Positions 37,752 to 50,335 of a stretch of 64,000 nucleotides of DNA are shown here, in pieces. Under the pieces are notes generated by a model. It was not told the DNA's origin. It saw only the letters and a list, made by a program, of their open reading frames with translations, and did not search any database. The first letter of the stretch is position 1; each line of letters starts with the position of its first letter. The position numbers and the translations under genes are program-made. The stretch comes from Hippophae tibetana (lineage: Eukaryota; Streptophyta; Magnoliopsida; Rosales; Elaeagnaceae): NCBI GenBank assembly GCA_037013495.1, contig CM072803.1, positions 51,907,627 through 51,971,626 of the forward strand. The letters are read 5' to 3'.

Positions 37752-40489
37752 ATAATTTTAGTTAAATATATCATAATTATTAGGAAATAAAACGCGTAGT
37801 ATTTATTTCGCCAACTTTCTTTTATAATATAGATATGAGAAAATGATTATGTTTTATTTTCCCCTTATTGATTTTTCCTCATGATCTATGATTATTTTCT
37901 TTCCTTTGTAAGTCCTAATTCCCCGCATAGGCAAATTCATGGAAATTATATTACCTCCCTTCAAAATGGAAAAAAGTTGATGGATATAGGTTTTTTTAGA
38001 CATCATTTGTAAACTTCTTGTTACATAACTAGAAAAATTGCTATTGTGGATGAGCATAATATGTAGCATCATATTTCACTAACTCTTCCTCTTAGAATGG
38101 GTTTGAAACCTAGATTTCTAGGGAGAAAGGGACAACCAAAGGCAAATTCATTACGATGCCATCCAAAAAAACCACAATAACTTATAAATAAGTTAAGAAT
38201 ATTGATGTCAAAAATGAGTCGAAAATGAGAATTATTGATCTCTTATTTAGAATAATGAACAAAATTTCAAATTTAAATAGTTTTGCATCATAAGACGTAA
38301 AAATTTCAGTTAAATATATCAAAATTATTAGGAAATATAACGTGTAGTATTTATTTCGCCAACTTTCTTTTATAATATTGATATGAGAAAATGATTATGT
38401 TTTATTTTCCCCTTATTGATTTTTCCTCATGATCTATGATTATTTTCTTTCCTTTGTAAGTCCTAATTCCCCGCATAGGCAAATTCATGGAAATTATATT
38501 ACCTCCCTTCAAAATGGAAAAAAGTTGATGGATATAGGTTTTTTTAGACATCATTTGTAAACTTCTTGTTACCTAGCAAGAATAATTGCTATTATGGATG
38601 AGCGTAATATGTAGCATTATATTTCACTAACTCTTACTCTTAGAATGGGTTTGAAACCTAGATTTCTAGGGAGAAAGAGACAACCAAAGGCAAATTCATT
38701 ATCATCTTATCGAAAATAACTACAATAACTTATAAATAAGTTAAGAATAATGATGTCAAAAATGAGTCGAAAATGAGAATTATTGATCTCTTATTTAGAA
38801 TAATGAACAAAATTTCAAATTTAAATAGTTTTGCATCATAAGACGTAATAATTTCAGTTAAATATATCAAAATTATTAGGAAATAAAACGTGTAGTATTT
38901 ATTTCGCCAAATTTCTTTTATAATATTGATATGAGAAAATGATTATGTTTTATTTTCCCCTCATTGATTTTTCCTCATGATCTATGATTATTTTCTTTCC
39001 TTTGTAAGTCTTAATTACTAGCACAGGCAAATTCATGCAAATTATATTACCTCCCTTCCAAATGAAAAATGTTGATGGATAGAGGTTGTTTCAGACATCA
39101 TTTGTAAACTTTTTTTTACCCAGCTAGAAAAATTGCTATTGTGGATGAGCGTAATATGTAGCATCATATTTCACTAACTCTTACTCTTAGAATGGGTTTG
39201 AAACCTAGATTTATAGCGAGAAAGGGACAACCAAAGGCAAATTTATTACGATGCCATTCAAAAAAACCACAATAACTTATAAATAAGTTAAGAATATTGA
39301 TGTCAAAAATGAGTCGAAAATGAGAATTATTGATCTCTTATTTAGAATAATGAACAAAATTTCAAATTTAAATAGTTTTGCATCATAAGACGTAATAATT
39401 TCAGTTAAATATATCATAATTATTAGGAAATAAAACGCGTAGTATTTATTTCGCGAACTTTCTTTTATAATATATATATGAGAAAATGATTATGTTTTAT
39501 TTTCCCCTTATTGATTTTTCCTCATGATCTATGATTATTTTCTTTCCTTTGTAAGTCCTAATTCCCCGCATAGGCAAATTCATGGAAATTATATTACCTC
39601 CCTTCAAAATGGAAAAAAGTTGATGGATATACGTTTTTTTAGACATCATTTGTAAACTTCTTGTTACCTAGGAAGAATAATTGCTATTATGGATGAGCGT
39701 AATATGTAGCATTATATTTCAATAACTCTTACTCTTAGAATGGGTTTGAAACCTAGATTTCTAGGGAGAAAGAGACAACCAAAGGCAAATTCATTATGAT
39801 CTTATCAAAAATAACTACAATAACTTATAAATAAGTTAAGAATAATGATGTCAAAAATGAGTCGAAAATGAGAATTATTGATCTCTTATTTAGAATAATG
39901 AACAAAATTTCAAATTTAAATAGTTTTGCATCATAAGACGTAATAATTTCAGTTAAATATATCAAAATTATTAGGAAATAAAACGTGTAGTATTTATTTC
40001 GCCAAATTTCTTTTATAATATTGATATGAGAAAATGATTATGTTTTATTTTCCCCTCATTGATTTTTCCTCATGATCTATGATTATTTTCTTTCCTTTGT
40101 AAGTCTTAATTACTAGCACAGGCAAATTCATGCAAATTATATTACCTCCCTTCCAAATGAAAAATGTTGATGGATAGAGGTTGTTTCAGACATCATTTGT
40201 AAACTTTTTTTTACCCAGCTAGAAAAATTGCTATTGTGGATGAGCGTAATATGTAGCATCATATTTCACTAACTCTTACTCTTAGAATGGGTTTGAAACC
40301 TAGATTTATAGCGAGAAAGGGACAACCAAAGGCAAATTTATTACGATGCCATTCAAAAAAACCACAATAACTTATAAATAAGTTAAGAATATTGATGTCA
40401 AAAATGAGTCGAAAATGAGAATTATTGATCTCTTATTTAGAATAATGAACAAAATTTCAAATTTAAATAGTTTTGCATCATAAGACGTA
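37752..40489 (+). repeat. Extended trimer unit A-B-C-X-C, copy 2
   Basis: Monomers start at 37752 (A), 38300 (B), 38848 (C), 39395 (X) and 39943 (C). The X copy reproduces every unusual mark of the one at 33373: TTTCGCGAAC, TATATATATGAG, CCTAGGAAG and TTATCAAAAATAAC. The A copy is 548 bp because it carries the six-A run GGAAAAAAGTTG that is otherwise a B mark. That indel shifts frames and makes a chance 72-codon reading frame on the minus strand at 37854-38072, which is not a gene. Confidence 0.85.
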
Positions 40490-43224
40490 ATAATTTTAGT
40501 TAAATATATCATAATTATTAGGAAATAAAACGCGTAGTATTTATTTCGCCAACTTTCTTTTATAATATAGATATGAGAAAATGATTATGTTTTATTTTCC
40601 CCTTATTGATTTTTCCTCATGATCTATGATTATTTTCTTTCCTTTGTAAGTCCTAATTCCCCGCATAGGCAAATTCATGAAAATTATATTACCTCCCTTC
40701 AAAATGGAAAAAGTTGATGGATATAGGTTTTTTTAGACATCATTTGTAAACTTCTTGTTACATAGCTAGAAAAATTGCTATTGTGGATGAGCATAATATG
40801 TAGCATCATATTTCACTAACTCTTCCTCTTAGAATGGGTTTGAAACCTAGATTTCTAGGGAGAAAGGGACAACCAAAGGCAAATTCATTACGATGCCATC
40901 CAAAAAAACCACAATAACTTATAAATAAGTTAAGAATATTGATGTCAAAAATGAGTCGAAAATGAGAATTATTGATCTCTTATTTAGAATAATGAACAAA
41001 ATTTCAAATTTAAATAGCTTTGCATCATAAGACGTAATAATTTCAATTAAATATATCATAATTATTAGGAAATAAAACGCGTAGTATTTATTTCGCCAAC
41101 TTTCTTTTATAATATAGATATGAGAAAATGATTATGTTTTATTTTCCCCTTATTGATTTTTCCTCATGATCTATGATTATTTTCTTTCCTTTGTAAGTCT
41201 TAATTCCTAGCATAGGCAAATTCATGCAAATTATATTACCTCCCTTCCAAATGAAAAATGTTGATGGATATAGGTTTTTTTAGACATCATTTGTAAACTT
41301 CTTGTTACATAGCTAGAAAAATTGCAATTGTGGATGAGCGTAATATGTAGCATCATATTTAACTAAATCTTCCTCTTAAAATGGGTTTGAAACCTAGATT
41401 TCTAGGGGGAAAGGGACAACCAAAGGCAAATTAATTATGATCTCATCCAAAACAACCACAATATCTTATAAATAAGTTAAGAATATTGATGTCAAAAATG
41501 AGTCGAAAATGAGAATTATTGATCTCTTATTTAGAATAATGAACAAAATTTCAAATTTAAATAGTTTTGCATTATAAGACGTAATAATTTCACTTAAATA
41601 TATCATAATTATTAGGAAATATAACGCGTAGTATTTATTTCGCCAACTTTCTTTTATAATATAGACATGAGAAAATGATTATGTTTTATTTTCCCCTTAT
41701 TGATTTTTCCTCATGATCTATGATTATTTTCTTTCCTTTGTAAGTCTTAATTCCTAGCATAGGCAAATTCATGCAAATTATATTACCTCCCTTCCAAATG
41801 AAAAATGTTGATGGATATATGTTTTTTTAGACATCATTTGTAAACTTCTTGTTACATAGCTAGAAAAATTGCTATTGTGGATGAGCATAATATGTAGCAT
41901 CATATTTCACTAACTCTTCCTCTTAGAATGGGTTTGAAACCTAGATTTCTAGGGAGAAAGGGACAACCAAAGGCAAATTCATTACGATGCCATCCAAAAA
42001 AACCACAATAACTTATAAATAAGTTAAGAATATTGATGTCAAAAATGAGTCGAAAATGAGAATTATTGATCTCTTATTTAGAATAATGAACAAAATTTCA
42101 AATTTAAATAGCTTTGCATCATAAGACGTAATAATTTCAATTAAATATATCATAATTATTAGGAAATAAAACGCGTAGTATTTATTTCGCCAACTTTCTT
42201 TTATAATATAGATATGAGAAAATGATTATGTTTTATTTTCCCCTTATTGATTTTTCCTCATGATCTATGATTATTTTCTTTCCTTTGTAAGTCTTAATTC
42301 CTAGCATAGGCAAATTCATGCAAATTATATTACCTCCCTTCCAAATGAAAAATGTTGATGGATATAGGTTTTTTTAGACATCATTTGTAAACTTCTTGTT
42401 ACATAGCTAGAAAAATTGCAATTGTGGATGAGCGTAATATGTAGCATCATATTTCACTAAATCTTCCTCTTAAAATGGGTTTGAAACCTAGATTTCTAGG
42501 GGGAAAGGGACAACCAAAGGCAAATTAATTATGATCTCATCCAAAACAACCACAATATCTTATAAATATGTTAAGAATATTGATGTCAAAAATGAGTCGA
42601 AAATGAGAATTATTGATCTCTTATTTAGAATAATGAACAAAATTTCAAATTTAAATAGTTTTGCATTATAAGACGTAATAATTTCACTTAAATATATCAT
42701 AATTATTAGGAAATATAACGCGTAGTATTTATTTCGCCAACTTTCTTTTATAATATAGACATGAGAAAATGATTATGTTTTATTTTCCCCTTATTGATTT
42801 TTCTCGATGATCTATGATTTATTTCTTTTCTTTGTAAGTCTTAATTCCTAGCACAGGCAAATTAATGCAAATTATATTACCTCCCTTCCAAATGAAAAAT
42901 GTTGATGGATAGAGGTTGTTTCACACATCATTTGCAAACTTTTTGTTAGTTAGCTAGAAAAATTACTATTGTGGATGAGCGTAATATGTAGCATCATATT
43001 TCACTAACTCGTACTCTTAGAATGGGTTTGCAACCTAGATTTCTAGGGAGAAAAGGACAACCAAAGGCAAATTCATTACGATGCCATCCAAAAAAACGAC
43101 AATAACTTATAAATAAGTTAAGAATATTGATGTCAAAAATGAGTCGAAAATGAGAATTATTGATCTCTTATTTAGAATAATGAACAAAATTTCAAATTTA
43201 AATAGTTTTGCATCATAAGACGTA
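40490..43224 (+). repeat. Five mixed monomers A-F-hybrid-F-E
   Basis: Monomers start at 40490 (A), 41037 (F), 41584 (E-like left with TAGACATGAG, F-like centre, A-like right after GGATATATG), 42131 (F) and 42678 (E). The hybrid at 41584 has three segments and so needs at least two exchanges. Only satellite sequence is present. Confidence 0.8.
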
Positions 43225-46200
43225 ATAATTTTAGTTAAACATATCATAATTATTAGGAAATAAAACGCGTAGTATTTATTTCGCCAACTTTCTTTTATAA
43301 TATAGACATGAGAAAATGATTATGTTTTATTTTCCCCTTATTGATTTTTCTCGATGATCTATGATTATTTTCTTTTTTTTGTAAGTCTTTATTCCTAGCA
43401 CAGGCTAATTAATGCAAATTATATTACCTCCCTTCCAAATGAAAAATGTTGATGGATAGAGGTTGTTTCACACATCATTTGCAAACTTTTTGTTAGTTAG
43501 CTATAAAAATTGCTATTGTGGATGAGCGTAATATGTAGCATCATATTTCACTAACTCGTACTCTTAGAATGGGTTTGAAACCTAGATTTCTAGGAAGAAA
43601 GGGACAACCAAAGGCAAATTCATTACGATGCCATCCAAAAAAACCACAATAACTTATAAATAAGTGAAGAATATTGATGTCAAAAATGAGTCGAAAATGA
43701 GAATTATTTATCTCTTATTTAGAATAATGAACAAAATTTCAAATTTAAATAGTTTTGCATCATAAGACGTAATAATTTCAGTTAAATATATCAAAATTAT
43801 TAGGAAATAAAACGTGTAGTATTTATTTCGCCAACTTTCTTTTATAATATTGATATGAGAAAATGATTATGTTTTATTTTCCCCTCATTGATTTTTCCTC
43901 ATGATCTATGATTATTTTCTTTCCTTTGTAAGTCTTAATTACTAGCACAGGCAAATTCATGCAAATTATATTACCTCCCTTCCAAATGAAAAATGTTGAT
44001 GGATAGAGGTTGTTTCAGACATCATTTGTAAACTTTTTTTTACCCAGCTAGAAAAATTGCTATTGTGGATGAGCGTAATATGTAGCATCATATTTCACTA
44101 ACTCTTACTCTTAGAATGGGTTTGAAACCTAGATTTATAGCGAGAAAGAGACAACCAAAGGCAAATTCATTATGATCTTATCGAAAATAACTACAATAAC
44201 TTATAAATAAGTTAAGAATATTGATGTCAAAAATGAGTCGAAAATGAGAATTATTGATCTCTTATTTAGAATAATGAACAAAATTTCAAATTTAAATAGT
44301 TTTGCATCATAAGACGTAATAATTTCAGTTAAATATATCAAAATTATTAGGAAATAAAACGTGTAGTATTTATTTCGCCAACTTTCTTTTATAATATTGA
44401 TATGAGAAAATGATTATGTTTTATTTTCCCCTCATTGATTTTTCCTCATGATCTATGATTATTTTCTTTCCTTTGTAAGTCTTAATTACTAGCACAGGCA
44501 AATTCATGCAAATTATAATACCTCCCTTCCAAATGAAAAATGTTGATGGATAGAGGTTGTTTCAGACATCATTTGTAAACTTTTTTTTACCCAGCTAGAA
44601 AAATTGCTATTGTGGATGAGCGTAATATGTAGCATCATATTTCACTAACTCTTACTCTTAGAATGGGTTTGAAACCTAGATTTATAGCGAGAAAGGGACA
44701 ACCAAAGGCAAATTCATTACGATGCCATTCAAAAAAACCACAATAACTTATAAATAAGTTAAGAATATTGATGTCAAAAATGAGTCGAAAATGAGAATTA
44801 TTGATCTCTTATTTAGAATAATGAACAAAATTTCAAATTTAAATAGTTTTGCATCATAAGACGTAATAATTTTAGTTAAATATATCATAATTATTAGGAA
44901 ATAAAACGCGTAGTATTTATTTCGCCAACTTTCTTTTATAATATAGATATGAGAAAATGATTATGTTTTATTTTCCCCTTATTGATTTTTCCTCATGATC
45001 TATGATTATTTTCTTTCCTTTGTAAGTCCTAATTCCCCGCATAGGCAAATTCATGAAAATTATATTACCTCCCTTCAAAATGGAAAAAGTTGATGGATAT
45101 ATGTTTTTTTAGACATCATTTGTAAACTTCTTGTTACATAGCTAGAAAAATTGCTATTGTGGATGAGCATAATATGTAGCATCATATTTCACTAACTCTT
45201 CCTCTTAGAATGGGTTTGAAACCTAGATTTCTAGGGAGAAAGGGACAACCAAAGGCAAATTCATTACGATGCCATCCAAAAAAACCACAATAACTTATAA
45301 ATAAGTTAAGAATATTGATGTCAAAAATGAGTCGAAAATGAGAATTATTGATCTCTTATTTAGAATAATGAACAAAATTTCAAATTTAAATAGCTTTGCA
45401 TCATAAGACGTAATAATTTCAATTAAATATATCATAATTATTAGGAAATAAAACGCGTAGTATTTATTTCGCCAACTCTCTTTTATAATATAGATATGAG
45501 AAAATGATTATGTTTTATTTTCCCCTTATTGATTTTTCCTCATGATCTATGATTATTTTCTTTCCTTTGTAAGTCTTAATTCCTAGCATAGGCAAATTCA
45601 TGCAAATTATATTACCTCCCTTCCAAATGAAAAATGTTGATGGATATAGGTTTTTTTAGACATCATTTGTAAACTTCTTGTTACATAGCTAGAAAAATTG
45701 CAATTGTGGATGAGCATAATATGTAGCATCATATTTCACTAACTCTTCCTCTTAGAATGGGTTTGAAACCTAGATTTCTAGGGAGAAAGGGACAACCAAA
45801 GGCAAATTCATTACGATGCCATCCAAAAAAACCACAATAACTTATAAATAAGTTAAGAATATTGATGTCAAAAATGAGTCGAAAATGAGAATTATTGATC
45901 TCTTATTTAGAATAATGAACAAAATTTCAAATTTAAATAGCTTTGCATCATAAGACGTAATAATTTCAATTAAATATATCATAATTATTAGGAAATAAAA
46001 CGCGTAGTATTTATTTCGCCAACTTTCTTTTATAATATAGATATGAGAAAATGATTATGTTTTATTTTCCCCTTATTGATTTTTCCTCATGATCTATGAT
46101 TATTTTCTTTCCTTTGTAAGTCTTAATTCCTAGCACAGGCAAATTAATGCAAATTATATTACCTCCCTTCCAAATGAAAAATGTTGATGGATAGAGGTTG

Positions 46201-46506
46201 TTTCACACATCATTTGCAAACTTTTTGTTAGTTAGCTAGAAAAATTACTATTGTGGATGAGCGTAATATGTAGCATCATATTTCACTAACTCGTACTCTT
46301 AGAATGGGTTTGCAACCTAGATTTCTAGGGAGAAAAGGACAACCAAAGGCAAATTCATTACGATGCCATCCAAAAAAACGACAATAACTTATAAATAAGT
46401 TAAGAATATTGATGTCAAAAATGAGTCGAAAATGAGAATTATTGATCTCTTATTTAGAATAATGAACAAAATTTCAAATTTAAATAGTTTTGCATCATAA
46501 GACGTA
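43225..46506 (+). repeat. Six-monomer module E'-C/B-C-A-F/A-F/E (3,282 bp)
   Basis: Monomers start at 43225 (E'), 43772 (C/B), 44319 (C), 44866 (A, with GGATATATG), 45413 (F left, A right) and 45960 (F left, E right). The first four are matched one for one by the next module at 46507. The last two are hybrids: 45413 has GCAATTGTGG of F directly followed by GAGCATAAT of A, and 45960 begins TTTCAATTAAAT of F but from CACAGGCAAATTAATGC is E. They stand where the next module has pure F and E. Confidence 0.85.
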
Positions 46507-49500
46507 ATAATTTTAGTTAAACATATCATAATTATTAGGAAATAAAACGCGTAGTATTTATTTCGCCAACTTTCTTTTATAATATAGACATGAGAAAATG
46601 ATTATGTTTTATTTTCCCCTTATTGATTTTTCTCGATGATCTATGATTATTTTCTTTTTTTTGTAAGTCTTTATTCCTAGCACAGGCTAATTAATGCAAA
46701 TTATATTACCTCCCTTCCAAATGAAAAATGTTGATGGATAGAGGTTGTTTCACACATCATTTGCAAACTTTTTGTTAGTTAGCTATAAAAATTGCTATTG
46801 TGGATGAGCGTAATATGTAGCATCATATTTCACTAACTCGTACTCTTAGAATGGGTTTGAAACCTAGATTTCTAGGAAGAAAGGGACAACCAAAGGCAAA
46901 TTCATTACGATGCCATCCAAAAAAACCACAATAACTTATAAATAAGTGAAGAATATTGATGTCAAAAATGAGTCGAAAATGAGAATTATTTATCTCTTAT
47001 TTAGAATAATGAACAAAATTTCAAATTTAAATAGTTTTGCATCATAAGACGTAATAATTTCAGTTAAATATATCAAAATTATTAGGAAATAAAACGTGTA
47101 GTATTTATTTCGCCAACTTTCTTTTATAATATTGATATGAGAAAATGATTATGTTTTATTTTCCCCTCATTGATTTTTCCTCATGATCTATGATTATTTT
47201 CTTTCCTTTGTAAGTCTTAATTACTAGCACAGGCAAATTCATGCAAATTATATTACCTCCCTTCCAAATGAAAAATGTTGATGGATAGAGGTTGTTTCAG
47301 ACATCATTTGTAAACTTTTTTTTACCCAGCTAGAAAAATTGCTATTGTGGATGAGCGTAATATGTAGCATCATATTTCACTAACTCTTACTCTTAGAATG
47401 GGTTTGAAACCTAGATTTATAGCGAGAAAGAGACAACCAAAGGCAAATTCATTATGATCTTATCGAAAATAACTACAATAACTTATAAATAAGTTAAGAA
47501 TATTGATGTCAAAAATGAGTCGAAAATGAGAATTATTGATCTCTTATTTAGAATAATGAACAAAATTTCAAATTTAAATAGTTTTGCATCATAAGACGTA
47601 ATAATTTCAGTTAAATATATCAAAATTATTAGGAAATAAAACGTGTAGTATTTATTTCGCCAACTTTCTTTTATAATATTGATATGAGAAAATGATTATG
47701 TTTTATTTTCCCCTCATTGATTTTTCCTCATGATCTATGATTATTTTCTTTCCTTTGTAAGTCTTAATTACTAGCACAGGCAAATTCATGCAAATTATAA
47801 TACCTCCCTTCCAAATGAAAAATGTTGATGGATAGAGGTTGTTTCAGACATCATTTGTAAACTTTTTTTTACCCAGCTAGAAAAATTGCTATTGTGGATG
47901 AGCGTAATATGTAGCATCATATTTCACTAACTCTTACTCTTAGAATGGGTTTGAAACCTAGATTTATAGCGAGAAAGGGACAACCAAAGGCAAATTCATT
48001 ACGATGCCATTCAAAAAAACCACAATAACTTATAAATAAGTTAAGAATATTGATGTCAAAAATGAGTCGAAAATGAGAATTATTGATCTCTTATTTAGAA
48101 TAATGAACAAAATTTCAAATTTAAATAGTTTTGCATCATAAGACGTAATAATTTTAGTTAAATATATCATAATTATTAGGAAATAAAACGCGTAGTATTT
48201 ATTTCGCCAACTTTCTTTTATAATATAGATATGAGAAAATGATTATGTTTTATTTTCCCCTTATTGATTTTTCCTCATGATCTATGATTATTTTCTTTCC
48301 TTTGTAAGTCCTAATTCCCCGCATAGGCAAATTCATGAAAATTATATTACCTCCCTTCAAAATGGAAAAAGTTGATGGATATATGTTTTTTTAGACATCA
48401 TTTGTAAACTTCTTGTTACATAGCTAGAAAAATTGCTATTGTGGATGAGCATAATATGTAGCATCATATTTCACTAACTCTTCCTCTTAGAATGGGTTTG
48501 AAACCTAGATTTCTAGGGAGAAAGGGACAACCAAAGGCAAATTCATTACGATGCCATCCAAAAAAACCACAATAACTTATAAATAAGTTAAGAATATTGA
48601 TGTCAAAAATGAGTCGAAAATGAGAATTATTGATCTCTTATTTAGAATAATGAACAAAATTTCAAATTTAAATAGCTTTGCATCATAAGACGTAATAATT
48701 TCAATTAAATATATCATAATTATTAGGAAATAAAACGCGTAGTATTTATTTCGCCAACTTTCTTTTATAATATAGATATGAGAAAATGATTATGTTTTAT
48801 TTTCCCCTTATTGATTTTTCCTCATGATCTATGATTATTTTCTTTCCTTTGTAAGTCTTAATTCCTAGCATAGGCAAATTCATGCAAATTATATTACCTC
48901 CCTTCCAAATGAAAAATGTTGATGGATATAGGTTTTTTTAGACATCATTTGTAAACTTCTTGTTACATAGCTAGAAAAATTGCAATTGTGGATGAGCGTA
49001 ATATGTAGCATCATATTTCACTAAATCTTCCTCTTAAAATGGGTTTGAAACCTAGATTTCTAGGGGGAAAGGGACAACCAAAGGCAAATTAATTATGATC
49101 TCATCCAAAACAACCACAATATCTTATAAATATGTTAAGAATATTGATGTCAAAAATGAGTCGAAAATGAGAATTATTGATCTCTTATTTAGAATAATGA
49201 ACAAAATTTCAAATTTAAATAGTTTTGCATTATAAGACCTAATAATTTCACTTAAATATATCATAATTATTAGGAAATATAACGCGTAGTATTTATTTCG
49301 CCAACTTTCTTTTATAATATAGACATGAGAAAATGATTATGTTTTATTTTCCCCTTATTGATTTTTCTCGATGATCTATGATTTATTTCTTTTCTTTGTA
49401 AGTCTTAATTCCTAGCACAGGCAAATTAATGCAAATTATATTACCTCCCTTCCAAATGAAAAATGTTGATGGATAGAGGTTGTTTCACACATCATTTGCA

Positions 49501-50335
49501 AACTTTTTGTTAGTTAGCTAGAAAAATTACTATTGTGGATGAGCGTAATATGTAGCATCATATTTCACTAACTCGTACTCTTAGAATGGGTTTGCAACCT
49601 AGATTTCTAGGGAGAAAAGGACAACCAAAGGCAAATTCATTACGATGCCATCCAAAAAAACTACAATAACTTATAAATAAGTTAAGAATATTGATGTCAA
49701 AAATGAGTCGAAAATGAGAATTATTGATCTCTTATTTAGAATAATGAACAAAATTTCAAATTTAAATAGTTTTGCATCATAAGACGTAATAATTTTAGTT
49801 AAATATATCATAATTATTAGGAAATAAAACGCGTAGTATTTATTTCGCCAACTTTCTTTTATAATATAGATATGAGAAAATGATTATGTTTTATTTTCCC
49901 CTTATTGATTTTTCCTCATGATCTATGATTATTTTCTTTCCTTTGTAAGTCCTAATTCCCCGCATAGGCAAATTCATGAAAATTATATTACCTCCCTTCA
50001 AAATGGAAAAAGTTGATAGATATAGGTTTTTTTAGACATCATTTGTAAACTTCTTGTTACATAGCTAGAAAAATTGCTATTGTGGATGAGCATAATATGT
50101 AGCATCATATTTCACTAACTCTTCCTCTTAGAATGGGTTTGAAACCTAGATTTCTAGGGAGAAAGGGACAACCAAAGGCAAATTCATTACGATGCCATCC
50201 AAAAAAACCACAATAACTTATAAATAAGTTAAGAATATTGATGTCAAAAATGAGTCGAAAATGAGAATTATTGATCTCTTATTTAGAATAATGAACAAAA
50301 TTTCAAATTTACACAGTTTTGCATCATAAGACGTA
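46507..50335 (+). repeat. Seven-monomer module E'-C/B-C-A-F-E-A
   Basis: Monomers start at 46507 (E'), 47054 (C/B), 47601 (C), 48148 (A, GGATATATG), 48695 (F), 49242 (E, with AAGACCTAATAA) and 49789 (A, with GATAGATATAGG and a TTACACAG ending). The run C-A-F-E-A at 47601-50335 is the same order as the right part of the following eight-monomer repeats, except that those have two E copies in a row. It therefore looks like the precursor, or a one-monomer deletion product, of the eight-monomer unit. Confidence 0.82.

Noticed and set aside
37854-38072. A 72-codon open reading frame on the minus strand.
   Set aside because: It lies wholly inside one A monomer and exists only because that copy has an extra A in GGAAAAAAGTTG, which joins two frames. 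Sister A monomers at 34468 and 36110 lack it. There is no similarity to a protein I know and no supporting signals.
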